Assembly (NCBI RefSeq): GCF_003730275.1 | Contig: NZ_QTTA01000016.1 | Span: 62,001-126,000 of the forward strand | Direction of reading: 5' to 3' | Length of the DNA: 64,000 nt | DNA from: Brevundimonas halotolerans | Lineage (GTDB): Bacteria > Pseudomonadota > Alphaproteobacteria > Caulobacterales > Caulobacteraceae | In this document: in pieces, positions 17,678-26,351 of the stretch | Position numbering within the stretch: position 1 is the first letter of the stretch | How the letters are laid out: each line of letters starts with the position of its first letter | Position numbers and translations under genes: made by a program | The notes under the pieces: generated by a model | What the model was told of the DNA's origin: nothing | The model's input: only the letters and a program-made list of their open reading frames with translations | The model's database searches: none

Positions 17678-18397
17678 CTATTGCAGGCGGAACGAGACCG
17701 TGAAGTTCACCCGGCCACCTACGGCCACACCATCGACCTGACCGGGGGTCAGACGGGCGCGGCGGGTAGCGCGGACGGCTTCCTGGCCAAAGCCGGCGCC
17801 GCTCGGGTCTTCCGAAAGGACCCGGCAATCGCTCACCGAACCGTTCGGATTGACCGCGCAGCTCAGCTCGACCCGACCGCTTTCAATCCCGCGGGACATG
17901 GCCCGGTCCGGATATTCCGGCGACGGACGGCTGGCCCAGGCCGGGTTGGTCACGACCGGCGGACGCGGCGGCGCAGGCGGAGCCGGCGGAGGCGGCGGAC
18001 CGGGGATGTTCACCGGGGGTCCGGTGTATTCCTGACGGTCTTCCTTGGCCACCGGCGGGATCGGCAGGCGCACGGGCGGGGCCATCGGGCTCGGTGCCGG
18101 TTCACGCGGCTGCAGCTTCGGCGGCGGCGGCTGATCCGTCGGAGGCGGAGGCGGCGGCGGCGGCGGAGGCGGCGGCGGCGGGATCGGATCGATCAGATCC
18201 ACCTGCACGGAGTCATCCGTGTAGTCCGGAATCTTCAGCTCGAACCTGGATTTGTCGACGAAGTAGAGCAGCACCCCGAACAGCAGGGTCACCACGATCA
18301 GAACAACAATCCAGACCCCGATCGACACCCCCATGAAGCCCTTTTTCTTCGGGGCGTCATAGCGACTGCGATGGTACTCAACGGGTGTATCGGTCAT
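17678..18397 (-). CDS. tonB: TonB energy-transducing protein
   Basis: TonB carries proton-motive-force energy from ExbB/ExbD to outer-membrane TonB-dependent receptors. The 239-aa protein has a cytoplasmic basic N-terminus, one membrane helix ('MGVSIGVWIVVLIVVTLLFGVLLYFV'), a periplasmic spacer with a run of about 14 prolines and further Pro/Lys/Glu, and a C-terminal TonB domain ('PEYPDRAMSRGIESGRVELSCAVNPNGSVSDCRVLSEDP'). It is the last gene of exbB-exbD-tonB, 12 nt after exbD, and is followed by a terminator. Confidence 0.95.
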   Translation of the reverse strand: MTDTPVEYHRSRYDAPKKKGFMGVSIGVWIVVLIVVTLLFGVLLYFVDKSRFELKIPDYTDDSVQVDLIDPIPPPPPPPPPPPPPPTDQPPPPKLQPREPAPSPMAPPVRLPIPPVAKEDRQEYTGPPVNIPGPPPPPAPPAPPRPPVVTNPAWASRPSPEYPDRAMSRGIESGRVELSCAVNPNGSVSDCRVLSEDPSGAGFGQEAVRATRRARLTPGQVDGVAVGGRVNFTVSFRLQ

Positions 18398-18409
18398 TTC
18401 GCCCGTCCT

Positions 18410-18847
18410 TTACTCTGGTGCGTTGTCTTCGCCGACCAGGGCGACGCTGTAGAAGCCATTGTCCTGCAGGGCATTCATAACCTGCATGAAATCGCCATAA
18501 CGCGTGGTCTGGTCAGCACGGATGAAGATACGCTCTTCCTCGGGGTTCCGCGTCCGGATCAGGTAGCGGAGATTGTCGCCAATCTCCCCCACCGTGGTCC
18601 GGTTGTCGCCGATAAACACACCGCCATCATTCTGGATGGAGATGAACACCGGGGTGGGCGGGTTCTCCTGCGGTTCGGCTGCGGCGGTGGGCAGTTTCAC
18701 CTCGATCGACACGGTGGCCAAAGGCGCGGCCACCATGAAGATGATGAGGAGAACCAGCATGATATCAACGAAAGGCGTAACGTTGATCTCGCTGTTCTGC
18801 TCGACGTGATACTTTCCGCCGCCGCCTCCTGAGAGTTTCGCGGCCAT
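18410..18847 (-). CDS. exbD: Biopolymer transport protein ExbD
   Basis: ExbD is the proton-channel partner of ExbB in the TonB motor. The 145-aa protein has a short cytoplasmic N-terminus, one transmembrane helix with the essential aspartate ('INVTPFVDIMLVLLIIFMVAAPL') and a periplasmic domain ('KLPTAAAEPQENPPTPVFISI...'). It starts 5 nt after exbB. Only one exbD copy is present in this operon. Confidence 0.96.
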   Translation of the reverse strand: MAAKLSGGGGGKYHVEQNSEINVTPFVDIMLVLLIIFMVAAPLATVSIEVKLPTAAAEPQENPPTPVFISIQNDGGVFIGDNRTTVGEIGDNLRYLIRTRNPEEERIFIRADQTTRYGDFMQVMNALQDNGFYSVALVGEDNAPE

Positions 18848-18852
18848 GAGGC

Positions 18853-19746
18853 TTACGCTCCCTTGTCGAGCTGACGCGAGATGGCGTTGAGCAGTTCAGC
18901 CGCAAAGCCGTCCGAACGGGTGCCGTAGGCCGAGATGCGGGTGTTGAAGTAGTTATAGAAGATAACCGCCGGGATAGCCGCGAACAGACCGATACCCGTG
19001 GCCAGCAGCGCCTCGGCGATACCGGGGGCGACGACGGCCAGGTTGGTGGTGTTCGACTCGGCGATACCGATGAAGGAGTTCATGACCCCGTACACCGTAC
19101 CGAACAGACCGACGAACGGAGCGGTCGAACCGGTCGAGGCCAGGAACTGCTGACCGCCCGACAGGCGACCGGCCAGACCCGACTGAACGGCGGCAACGGC
19201 GGTCGAGGCGCGGGTGATGGCCGCATCGCGGTGCTCACCGGTGACCGACAGGCCAGCCTGACGCGACAGTTCGACTTCTTCGGTGGCCGCGGCGGCCATA
19301 TCGGCCAGCGGGTTACCGTCGAACTCGTCCGAGGTCGCGATCTTGCGCATGTCCGCAATCGAGCGGGCGCCGCGGAAGTTCTCCAGGAAGCGGTTGGTCT
19401 TCGAGTTCAGACCACCGAACTCCATCATTTTGATGATCAGGATCACCCAGGTGAAGATCGAGGCGACCAGCAGGCCGATCATGACGACCTTAACGACGAT
19501 GCCCGAGTCCATGAACATCTTGATCGGGGTCAGCGATTCACCGCCGTGTCCGCCAGCAGCCTCTTCCGTGGCAGCAGCCTCTTCAGCGGGGGCCGCAGCG
19601 GCGTCAGCCGCCGGAGCTTCCGTGGTGGCCTCGGCCGTGGCCGGGGCGGGAGCCGTTTCGTCCTGAGCCAGGACCGGCGAGCTCGCCATCAGGACGGCAG
19701 CGCCGACCATTGCGAGGAGGATGTTCGTCTTTTTGCTATCGCGCAT
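18853..19746 (-). CDS. exbB: TonB-system motor protein ExbB (MotA/TolQ/ExbB family)
   Basis: The 297-aa protein begins with a cleavable signal ('NILLAMVGAAVLMASSPVLAQDE'), then an Ala/Glu/Thr-rich periplasmic extension, and three membrane helices: 'GIVVKVVMIGLLVASIFTWVILI', 'STGSTAPFVGLFGTVYGVM' and 'VAPGIAEALLATGIGLFAAIPAVIFYNYF'. The last two are the ExbB/TolQ channel signature. The ATG at 19746 has an AGGAA site; the frame extending to 19779 is less likely. Linkage to exbD and tonB makes it ExbB rather than TolQ. Confidence 0.95.
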   Translation of the reverse strand: MRDSKKTNILLAMVGAAVLMASSPVLAQDETAPAPATAEATTEAPAADAAAAPAEEAAATEEAAGGHGGESLTPIKMFMDSGIVVKVVMIGLLVASIFTWVILIIKMMEFGGLNSKTNRFLENFRGARSIADMRKIATSDEFDGNPLADMAAAATEEVELSRQAGLSVTGEHRDAAITRASTAVAAVQSGLAGRLSGGQQFLASTGSTAPFVGLFGTVYGVMNSFIGIAESNTTNLAVVAPGIAEALLATGIGLFAAIPAVIFYNYFNTRISAYGTRSDGFAAELLNAISRQLDKGA

Positions 19747-20123
19747 AGTTCGCCAGTTCCTGCGTTGTGGTCTGACCATGAAACCCTAAAGGACCCGACC
19801 ACAGCGGTCGTACCCCAGTTTAAATTCTGACTTCTCGACCTCGAACCCGGGGGTTCGCCATCGAAACGCCTTCGGATGCGACCGGTTGCCGAATGGAACC
19901 GGTGTCGGTGACAGATACCTTCGAACCTCGGTCCGAAACCGTCTGACGACCTACCCAAAGAAAGCAGTCACGCTCCCTTTGGCGAACGCATACCAGAGCG
20001 TCAAGTGCGTCGAGGTGCTTTTCCCCCGGCGCGAGAATGCTCCTTGTTAGGGCACAACCTTCCGCCAGAAAGCGACATTTTCATGATATCTGGAATTTCC
20101 TTCCCCGGCCGGTCGCAGGGAAG
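19747..20123. other. Non-coding stretch upstream of exbB
   Basis: No convincing coding frame lies between exbB and tRNA-Phe. The region near 19815-19835 is AT-rich (TTTAAATTC) compared with its surroundings and is where the exbB promoter is expected. I see no clear -35/-10 pair and no classic Fur box, although TonB systems are often iron regulated. Confidence 0.5.
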
Positions 20124-20199
20124 TGGTGCCTGGGGGCGGATTCGAACCACCGACACGCGGATTTTCAATCCGCTGCTCTACCAACTGAGCTACCCAGGC
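20124..20199 (-). tRNA. tRNA-Phe (GAA)
   Basis: The minus strand gives a complete 76-nt cloverleaf, acceptor GCCTGGG/CCCAGGC with A73 and encoded CCA, and anticodon loop TTGAAAA. It follows infA-maf-RNase G-yacG on the same strand, an arrangement conserved in alphaproteobacteria. Confidence 0.97.
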
Positions 20200-20274
20200 G
20201 CGCTCCGGCGGGCGGGAGCGGGGTCTATAGGCGAGCGGATGCGGGGTGTCCAGCGCCCTGAAGCAAACTCTGCA

Positions 20275-20439
20275 TCAGTCCTCGCGGTCGTCCTGCAACA
20301 GGTCATCTGCCGGCTCGCCCGGAAGCACATAGACGCCCCCCAGCCAGCGTTGCAGATCCACATCCGAACAGCGCTTGGAGCAGAAGGGCTGATAGTTTGG
20401 ATCTCTGGGATTTTTCTTGCAGATCGGACAGTTAGCCAT
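20275..20439 (-). CDS. yacG: DNA gyrase inhibitor YacG (zinc ribbon)
   Basis: This is a 54-aa ORF. It reads 'MANCPICKKNPRDPNYQPFC' then 'SKRCSDVDLQRWLGGVYVLP' and ends in acidic residues. The CPXC and CSKRC cysteine pairs bind one zinc ion, the YacG signature. In E. coli YacG binds GyrB and blocks DNA binding by gyrase. It starts 2 nt after the stop of the RNase G-like gene and is clearly part of that operon. Confidence 0.93.
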   Translation of the reverse strand: MANCPICKKNPRDPNYQPFCSKRCSDVDLQRWLGGVYVLPGEPADDLLQDDRED

Positions 20440-20441
20440 CG

Positions 20442-21458
20442 TCACCCTTCTCGTATCTCATAGGCCCCGGTCGGCATTGAGCCCTCCCCGACCAGGCGCG
20501 CCCGCGGTCCCAGTCCGGCGACCAGCCCCGCCATCTCACCCGCCTCAACGTCCGGCACGATCAGGCTGATCCACGGCACGGACCGGTTGGTCGCCAGCGC
20601 ATGACGCAGGTCGCGCACGGCATCGATCTGTCGGGTGCGCCGCGCGTGCTCGTCCTTCACACCGAACAACGCTTCTTCGATCGGCGTCTGCCGCCAGGGC
20701 AGCGACAGCTGCAACAGGCCGAAACGGCTGAGTGGCCCGAATGTGACACCGGTGTCTCCAAATGCATCCTTCGCCGCTTTCATCACGGGTTCGGGGGGCT
20801 GGGTGGTGCCGATCAGGTCGATCACCACCAGACCGGCCCAGCGCTTCAGGGCAATGCGCCGCGCCGCGAGGCCCAGCCCCAGCCGATTCGCGGCCTCGCG
20901 CGCCTTGCCGCCATCCCGGCCGGGCACACCGGCAAAATCCAGATCCACCGCGACCAGGGCCCGCGTTCGCTCAACTGCGACATTCAGGCCCCCGGCCATA
21001 ACGGTCGAGGCAAGCGCCGCCTCGCGGGCCTCCCGCACGGCCTCGATGGCCATCACGCCGGTCTCCGGCTCGACACCCGGTGCCGCCCGGGCCAGCCATT
21101 CGGCGACCGTGGGGCCGGGATTCAGCAGACGGGGCGTCCCCTCCCCGGCCCCCGCGAGCGTCAGGGCTGGGCCTTTCCCGCCCCGGGGCTCGGCCGACAC
21201 CGTGACCCGCACAGACTGGCCGACGGTCAGCGTCCCCTTGTTCAGAAACCCGAGCGGCTCACCCGCCCCCAGATCGACAAAGGCCCCGCCGCCGCCCGGC
21301 AACAAGGCCGTGACCCGGCCCACGCTCTCGGCCCCCAGCCGATTCGCCTCGGCATCGCCCTCGCGCGCATGGAATATCTGCCGGGGCTCGTCGCCCTGGC
21401 ACACCACGCCCCAGGTCTCGCCCGGGCCGTCGTCCAGAAATGTTTCGAGGCCGCTCAC
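20442..21458 (-). CDS. Compact ribonuclease E/G family protein
   Basis: The 338-aa protein is homologous to the RNase E/G catalytic core. It has an S1-like segment ('GRVTALLPGGGGAFVDLGAGEPLGFLNKG'), a DNase I-like part with 'GLVVIDLIG' matching the region of the metal-binding aspartate, and 'LSRFGLLQLS' near the end. It is much shorter than E. coli RNase G (about 490 aa) and I see no CPxCxG zinc-link, so tetramer formation and activity may differ. It overlaps maf by 4 nt (ATGA) and is followed at once by yacG. A full-length RNase E is probably elsewhere. Confidence 0.8.
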   Translation of the reverse strand: MSGLETFLDDGPGETWGVVCQGDEPRQIFHAREGDAEANRLGAESVGRVTALLPGGGGAFVDLGAGEPLGFLNKGTLTVGQSVRVTVSAEPRGGKGPALTLAGAGEGTPRLLNPGPTVAEWLARAAPGVEPETGVMAIEAVREAREAALASTVMAGGLNVAVERTRALVAVDLDFAGVPGRDGGKAREAANRLGLGLAARRIALKRWAGLVVIDLIGTTQPPEPVMKAAKDAFGDTGVTFGPLSRFGLLQLSLPWRQTPIEEALFGVKDEHARRTRQIDAVRDLRHALATNRSVPWISLIVPDVEAGEMAGLVAGLGPRARLVGEGSMPTGAYEIREG

Positions 21459-22033
21459 CCGCGCCGGTATCCGACGCCTTCCAGCAGGCTGACGGTCTCA
21501 TAGAGGGGCAGGCCCATGACCGCCGGGTGGCTGCCGACGATTCGGCGCACGAACGCCCCCGCCGGTCCCTGTATGCCATAAGCCCCGGCCTTGCCCTGCC
21601 AGTCACCCGTGGCGACATAGGCGGCGATCTCGGTCTCGCTCAGCACCTTAAGGGACACCCGCGTCTCAACCACCCGCACGGAGATGCGGCCCGCATGGGC
21701 CACCGCCACCCCGGTATGGACCCGGTGATTACGGCCAGACAGCAGCCGCAGAAAGCGAGCGGCCTCTTCGCCGTCCGCCGCCTTTTCCAGCAGGCGCCGT
21801 CCCAGCGACACCACCGTATCGGCGGCCAGCACCACGGCTTCGGGATGTCGTTCGGCCACCACCGCCGCCTTGGACCGCGCCAGGCGATCCGCCAGCTGCG
21901 CCGGGGTTTCCGATTTCAGGGGTGTTTCGTCGATGTCGGCGGGCTCCACCCGGTCCGGGACGATCCCGACCTGGGCCAGCAACTCACGCCGACGCGGACT
22001 GGCCGAAGCCAGGATCAGCTCAGGACGGGCCAT
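21455..22033 (-). CDS. maf: Maf-like nucleoside triphosphate pyrophosphatase
   Basis: Maf proteins hydrolyse non-canonical or modified NTPs and slow septation when overproduced. The 192-aa protein opens with the diagnostic 'LILASASPRRRELLAQVGI', then 'VLAADTVVSLGRRLLEKAADGEEAARFLRLLSGRNHRVHTGVAV' and 'GKAGAYGIQGPAGAFV'. The last segment matches the dTTP/UTP (YhdE-like) subgroup. It lies 11 nt after infA and overlaps the next gene by 4 nt. Confidence 0.94.
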   Translation of the reverse strand: MARPELILASASPRRRELLAQVGIVPDRVEPADIDETPLKSETPAQLADRLARSKAAVVAERHPEAVVLAADTVVSLGRRLLEKAADGEEAARFLRLLSGRNHRVHTGVAVAHAGRISVRVVETRVSLKVLSETEIAAYVATGDWQGKAGAYGIQGPAGAFVRRIVGSHPAVMGLPLYETVSLLEGVGYRRG

Positions 22034-22044
22034 CCCGCCCGGCC

Positions 22045-22263
22045 TTACTTGAAGCGATAGGTGATGCGACCCTTGGTCAGGTCGTAGGGGGTCATTTCGA
22101 CCAGCACCTTGTCGCCGGCCAGCACGCGGATGCGGTTCTTGCGCATCTTGCCTGCGGTGTGGGCGATGATCTCGTGGTCGTTCTCGAGCGTCACGCGGAA
22201 CGTGGCGTTCGGCAGCAGTTCGCTGACCGTACCGGGAAACTCGAGCAGTTCTTCCTTAGCCAT
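22045..22263 (-). CDS. infA: Translation initiation factor IF-1
   Basis: IF-1 is a single S1/OB-fold protein that blocks the ribosomal A site during initiation. The 72-aa sequence '[20 protein letters not shown]...' through '[13 protein letters not shown]' is full length and typical. The ATG at 22263 has a GAGAGG site; the upstream frame to 22317 is not part of the family. It is the first gene of infA-maf-RNase G-yacG, ending at tRNA-Phe. Confidence 0.98.
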   Translation of the reverse strand: MAKEELLEFPGTVSELLPNATFRVTLENDHEIIAHTAGKMRKNRIRVLAGDKVLVEMTPYDLTKGRITYRFK

Positions 22264-22390
22264 GCGGCCTCTCACACCCGGGGAAAACGCCTGACACACG
22301 CGCCGGGCGGAGCGCATATGCCGAAAAGAGCGGGGCTAATGCACCAGAATTGCCGAAAAGTCGAGTTCCCCGGGCCCTGCAGCCCGCGCT

Positions 22391-22867
22391 TCACCGCCGA
22401 TAGAGGGCGCACACCAGCGTAAACAGACGGCGCGAGGTCTCGTGATCCATGTCGATCTTGCCGTCCAGCCGGGCCTTCAGCGTCTCGGCCCCCTCGTTGT
22501 GGAGACCCCGACGGCCCATGTCGACCGACTCGATCTGGCTGGGCGAGGATCCGCGCAACGCCTCATAATAGCTGTCGCAAATCATCAGATAGTCGCGCAG
22601 CACGCCCTTCAGCGGCGTGAGCGACAGCACATGGGTCCGCGCATGATCCGGCCCGGCCACGTCGAACACCAGCTTGCTGTCCTGCAGCGACAGTTTCAGC
22701 GCATAGGGTCCGCCGGGCGCCCCGGCCGGGCTGAACACATTGCGCTCGACCAGGTCAAAGATCGCCACCCGGCGCTCGTGCTCGATTTCGGCCGTCGCCG
22801 CCGGCAGGGTCGCCGCATCCAGCTCGACCGAGGCCAGCCGCTCTGTGTCCGGGTGGGCTTCAGTCAT
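22391..22867 (-). CDS. UPF0262 family protein
   Basis: The 158-aa soluble protein contains 'RVAIFDLVERNVFSPAG...GPYALKLSLQDSKLVFDV' and 'LKGVLRDYLMICDSYYEALRGSSPSQIESVDMGRRGLHNEGAETLKARL', the UPF0262 signature. The family is widespread in alphaproteobacteria and its function is unknown. Its ATG overlaps the stop of the DUF2948 gene (ATGA), so the two are translationally coupled. In several relatives hisD lies between these two genes; it is missing here. Confidence 0.88.
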   Translation of the reverse strand: MTEAHPDTERLASVELDAATLPAATAEIEHERRVAIFDLVERNVFSPAGAPGGPYALKLSLQDSKLVFDVAGPDHARTHVLSLTPLKGVLRDYLMICDSYYEALRGSSPSQIESVDMGRRGLHNEGAETLKARLDGKIDMDHETSRRLFTLVCALYRR

Positions 22868-23346
22868 GCCGGCTCCACCGCATCATCCACGTCGGGGTGG
22901 CTGGGCTTTTCCCGGGCGGGCCAGCGATCCGACAGATCGGCCAACACCACATCCAGGCATTCGACGTCGATCCTGAGGTCGCCGCCTCCGGCAAACATCA
23001 GATAGACCTGACCCGACGGCGCCTCGGACGGCTCGAAATGCAGGGCCAGAAGTTCCAGCGCCTGTTCCGGCCCGCGCGGCAGCTGCCGGCTCTTGACCGC
23101 GATGACGTCCCCGAACTGCATGGCCGCCATCACCCGCGTGCCCCCGCACTCCCAGCAGAACCGGCTGAGGGTCAGGGTCACCTGCCGGCTGGACCGTTCC
23201 CAGACGATGTCCACCGGACGCAGGATCGCATCCTGCAGCGCCGCCGAGACGAACTGCAGGTCCTCGACGTCCATGGCCAGCAGGCGCAGCGGCTCGGGTG
23301 GCGTGTCCGGTTGGGGCGGCGTCAGGGCGTTTGGCTCAGTGCTCAT
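22864..23346 (-). CDS. DUF2948 family protein
   Basis: The 160-aa protein starts at ATG 23346. It contains '[47 protein letters not shown]' and '[27 protein letters not shown]', matching DUF2948, a family of unknown function that follows murA in many alphaproteobacteria. Its start lies 11 nt inside the end of murA, and its stop overlaps the UPF0262 start by 4 nt, so murA, this gene and UPF0262 form one tightly coupled unit. The earlier frame start at 23442 is inside murA and rejected. Confidence 0.85.
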   Translation of the reverse strand: MSTEPNALTPPQPDTPPEPLRLLAMDVEDLQFVSAALQDAILRPVDIVWERSSRQVTLTLSRFCWECGGTRVMAAMQFGDVIAVKSRQLPRGPEQALELLALHFEPSEAPSGQVYLMFAGGGDLRIDVECLDVVLADLSDRWPAREKPSHPDVDDAVEPA

Positions 23347-24625
23347 GACCCTCGTCCTTGATCCGGCGGATATCGGCCCCGCACCGGCCCAGCTTTTCTT
23401 CCAGCCGCTCGAACCCGCGATCCAGATGATAGACCCGGCCAATGGTGGTCTCGTCCTCGGCCACCAGACCGGCGATCACCAGACTGACCGAGGCGCGCAG
23501 GTCCGTAGCCATCACTGGCGCCCCGCGCAGCCGCTCGACACCCGTCACCACCGCCTCGCCGCCATGCACGGCGATCTCGGCCCCCAGCCGCATGAGCTCC
23601 GGAGCGTGCATGAAGCGGTTCTCGAAGATGTTCTCGTGGATGCGGCTCTCGCCCTCGGCCGTGGTCATCAGCGCCATGAACTGCGCCTGCAGATCGGTGG
23701 CAAAGCCGGGATAGACCTCGGTCGTGACATCGACGGCCCTCAGCCGCACGGCCGGGTCGCGCTGCACGCGCACACCGTCGTCCGTCTCGGTCACGTCCAC
23801 GCCGCACGCGCGCATCTTGGCCGTCAGGGCGGTTATCAGCTCGGGCCGACTGCCGGTCAGGGTCACATCGCCGCCGGTCATGGCCGCCGCCACCGCATAG
23901 GTGCCCATCTCGATCCGGTCGGCGATCACCGGCCACTCTGCCCCGCCCAGCGAGGCCACGCCCGTGATCGTCAGCGTGTGGGTGTCGATGCCCTCGACCT
24001 TGGCCCCCATGGCCATCAGGCAGCGGGCCAGATCGCCGATCTCGGGCTCCCGCGCCGCATTGTTCAGCACCGTCGTGCCCTCGGCCAGAACGGCGGCCAG
24101 CAGCGCATGCTCGGTCGCACCCACGGACACGAAGGGGAAGGTGATCTCGGCGCCCTTCAGCCCGCCGGGCGCCCGCGCCTCGACATAGCCCTCTTCCAGC
24201 TCGATCTCGGCCCCCAACGCCTTCAGCGCCATCAGGTGCAGGTCGACCGGTCGTGCGCCTATCGTGCAACCGCCCGGCAGCGACACCCGCGCCTCGCCCG
24301 TGCGCGCCAGCAGCGGCCCCAGCACATTGAACGAGGCCCGCATCTGACGCACCAGATCATAGGGGGCAAAGGTCGAGGTGATCTCGGGCGCGTGGAACAG
24401 GGTCTGCTGCGCGTCGGCGTCGCCCGTCTCGGTGACCTCGACGCCCAGCTGGCGCAGCAACTGCCCCAGGAAGCGCGTATCGGCCAGTCGCGGCATATTG
24501 GTCAGGCGCAGCGGCTGGTCGGTCAGGATCGAGGCCGCCATCAGCTTCAACGCCGAATTCTTGGCCCCGCTGATGGGGATGCTGCCGTTCAGGGTGTTGC
24601 CGCTGCGGATGGCAATACTGTCCAT
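23336..24625 (-). CDS. murA: UDP-N-acetylglucosamine 1-carboxyvinyltransferase MurA
   Basis: MurA catalyses the first committed step of peptidoglycan synthesis, adding enolpyruvate from PEP to UDP-GlcNAc. The 429-aa protein has '[18 protein letters not shown]' at the N-terminus and the fosfomycin-target cysteine in '[15 protein letters not shown]' at residue 120 (E. coli Cys115), so it should be fosfomycin-sensitive at the active site. Length is normal. A GCTAGATAA element about 55 bp upstream resembles a Caulobacter -10 box, without a clear -35. Confidence 0.97.
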   Translation of the reverse strand: MDSIAIRSGNTLNGSIPISGAKNSALKLMAASILTDQPLRLTNMPRLADTRFLGQLLRQLGVEVTETGDADAQQTLFHAPEITSTFAPYDLVRQMRASFNVLGPLLARTGEARVSLPGGCTIGARPVDLHLMALKALGAEIELEEGYVEARAPGGLKGAEITFPFVSVGATEHALLAAVLAEGTTVLNNAAREPEIGDLARCLMAMGAKVEGIDTHTLTITGVASLGGAEWPVIADRIEMGTYAVAAAMTGGDVTLTGSRPELITALTAKMRACGVDVTETDDGVRVQRDPAVRLRAVDVTTEVYPGFATDLQAQFMALMTTAEGESRIHENIFENRFMHAPELMRLGAEIAVHGGEAVVTGVERLRGAPVMATDLRASVSLVIAGLVAEDETTIGRVYHLDRGFERLEEKLGRCGADIRRIKDEGHEH

Positions 24626-24727
24626 GTCGATCCTGATGCCTGACCTCCGGCACCTGATCGCGCTGCGGGGGGACCGGTTATCTAGCGCGACCCGCCCCCC
24701 GGATGAAAGGGCCGGGCGAGGCGATCC

Positions 24728-24910
24728 TCAGCTTTCTTCGTCGGCCCCGGTCTCGGGCCCGGCCACAGGAGCGGCTGCTGGGGCCTGCACCCGGCCCGCC
24801 TGCTTGCGCCGTTTCAGATTAGCCCGCAGCGCCTGCGCCAGCCGGGCCTCGCGGTCGGGCTTTGCCGCCTGCGCGGGCCTGGTGGGCTTGACGTCGTCCG
24901 GTTCACTCAT
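24728..24910 (-). CDS. Small basic conserved hypothetical protein
   Basis: This is a 60-aa ORF starting at ATG 24910 ('MSEPDDVKPTRPAQ'). Its centre is strongly basic and helical ('REARLAQALRANLKRRKQAGR'), followed by an Ala/Pro/Glu tail. Similar short proteins with an 'LRANLKRRK' core are common near murA and tRNA-Thr in alphaproteobacteria, which supports it as a real gene. Function is unknown; the basic helix may bind nucleic acid. Confidence 0.65.
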   Translation of the reverse strand: MSEPDDVKPTRPAQAAKPDREARLAQALRANLKRRKQAGRVQAPAAAPVAGPETGADEES

Positions 24911-24963
24911 GCCGCCCATCGACCACTGAACGCGCTTTTCGGCAAGAGATTGCGTTTAGGGGC

Positions 24964-24992
24964 TTTCGCCCGCACCCCGCTTTGGCTATACG
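24964..24992 (+). promoter_or_regulatory. Candidate housekeeping promoter of tRNA-Thr
   Basis: TTTCGC (24964-24969), a 17-bp spacer and TATACG (24987-24992; context GGCTATAC, near the Caulobacter GCTANAWC -10) lie just before tRNA-Thr. Transcription would start near 24999, 12 nt before the mature 5' end. Confidence 0.5.
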
Positions 24993-25010
24993 CCCGGTTC
25001 CTCAGATTTG

Positions 25011-25085
<75 letters not shown>

Positions 25086-25105
25086 CTTCCCGATCGTGAA
25101 CGACG

Positions 25106-25723
25106 CTACCGCTCCGACTCCGGGGCGGGACGCGTGCGTCGATAGTCGCGCCAGGCGCGGCTGCGATCCAGACTTCCGTCGTCTCGGGCATCGATCGGGG
25201 GGAGGCCGATCTCAGAGCGCCAGGGCGTGATCACCGGATCCATCCAGTCGGGGTCATAACCGTAGCCATAGCCGCCATAGGCCGGATAGCCGTTCTTGAC
25301 CTCGCTGTAGTGCAGCTGCAGGTGGCCACGCTCGCCCAGAGGCACCGAGACCGAGGCCCCGTACTGGCGATAGCCTTCTGTGCCGATGCCGACGCTGAAT
25401 TCGCTGCGCACGCGTCGCTCGCTGTCCCAGGCGACCCCGTCGACCGGTCCGTCATACGCGGCGTCCGTGCCCGACGGCACGGCGGGGGCATCGGCCAGCC
25501 AACGGCTGATCTGCTGGTCGGTCGTCAGGCCGTGGGGTTCAGGGTCCTGCTCCACGATGGGGGTCGGAGCATTGGCTGCCGCCTCGGCCGCCGCTTCACC
25601 CTCCGCCGCCACAGTCTCGGCCGACACGCCGGGTGCCGTCGCGGTGCGGATGGTCTCGTCCGGATCCTGGGGATCGGGGGAGCCGAGGGCGAGAAGGGCG
25701 ACGCTTGCCAACACTGTGATCAT
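25106..25723 (-). CDS. Secreted protein of unknown function
   Basis: The 205-aa product starts with a hydrophobic signal ('MITVLASVALLALGSPDPQ'), then an acidic Ala/Glu/Thr linker. The mature part has 'DGVAWDSERRVRSEFSVGIGTEGYRQYGASVSVPLGERGHLQLHYSEVKNGY', an alternating pattern suggesting beta strands, then Tyr/Gly-rich and Arg-rich ends. It may be a small periplasmic or outer-membrane-associated beta protein. I do not recognise a family. It converges with tRNA-Thr and is 82 bp downstream of msrB. Confidence 0.7.
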   Translation of the reverse strand: MITVLASVALLALGSPDPQDPDETIRTATAPGVSAETVAAEGEAAAEAAANAPTPIVEQDPEPHGLTTDQQISRWLADAPAVPSGTDAAYDGPVDGVAWDSERRVRSEFSVGIGTEGYRQYGASVSVPLGERGHLQLHYSEVKNGYPAYGGYGYGYDPDWMDPVITPWRSEIGLPPIDARDDGSLDRSRAWRDYRRTRPAPESER

Positions 25724-25805
25724 GACGCGATCTTCCCCTGTATCCGGGCGGGCGGCAACAGCGCCTGCCGTGATCGCCCACCCTCGGTGTCAAATGTGTT
25801 CACGG

Positions 25806-26279
25806 TCAGGCGGCGCCTTCACCCCGGCCCATCGGATCGGGCAAGGCCTCGCCCTCGGGCACAAAGGTCAGGGCTGCCGAGTTGATGCAGTAGCGCTGGC
25901 CGGTCGGCGGCGGGCCGTCCGGAAACACATGGCCCTGATGACCGTCACAGCGGGCGCAGCGCGTCTCGATCCGCACCATGCCGTACGAGGTATCGCGGAT
26001 TTCGCGGATATGGGCCGGGTCATACGGGCGATCAAAACTGGGCCAGCCGGTGCCGCTCTCAAACTTGGTCTTCGTCTGGAACAACGGCAGGCCACACAGA
26101 CGGCAGCAGAACACCCCGGCCCGCTTCTCGTCCAGCAGCCCTCCACAGAACGGCGCCTCGGTCCCGTGGGCCAGCAGAATCCGTTCGGCCTCGGGGTCCA
26201 GATCGGCGATCAGCCGCTCGCGCTGGTCATCATCGGGCGGGGTCAGGTCAAAGCCGGAGGCAGAGGTCATCTGGGTCAT
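25806..26279 (-). CDS. msrB: Peptide-methionine (R)-S-oxide reductase MsrB
   Basis: MsrB reduces methionine-R-sulfoxide in proteins. The 157-aa protein has two structural zinc CxxC pairs ('CRLC' and 'CARC'), 'FESGTGWPSFDRPYD', 'CDGHQGHVFPDGPPPTGQRYCINSAALTF' with the catalytic cysteine in RYC. No signal peptide is present, so it is cytosolic. I chose ATG 26279; an ATG at 26270 is equally possible. Confidence 0.95.
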   Translation of the reverse strand: MTQMTSASGFDLTPPDDDQRERLIADLDPEAERILLAHGTEAPFCGGLLDEKRAGVFCCRLCGLPLFQTKTKFESGTGWPSFDRPYDPAHIREIRDTSYGMVRIETRCARCDGHQGHVFPDGPPPTGQRYCINSAALTFVPEGEALPDPMGRGEGAA

Positions 26280-26351
26280 GTCCCGGATATAGGAAGGGCC
26301 GGCCGGGGTTCCCACCCCGACCGGCCCGATCCTCATCACAGTGCCTGGGCC

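Noticed and set aside
18120-18180. GGC/GGA-rich run that looks like a simple repeat
   Set aside because: It is the poly-proline codons of tonB read on the other strand, not an independent repeat.
19747-20123. Fur box or small RNA upstream of exbB
   Set aside because: I found no 19-bp Fur-like palindrome and no terminator-linked transcript unit there.
23093-24643. 516-aa open frame antisense to murA
   Set aside because: murA is certain on the other strand; this frame is His/Gln/Arg-rich noise.
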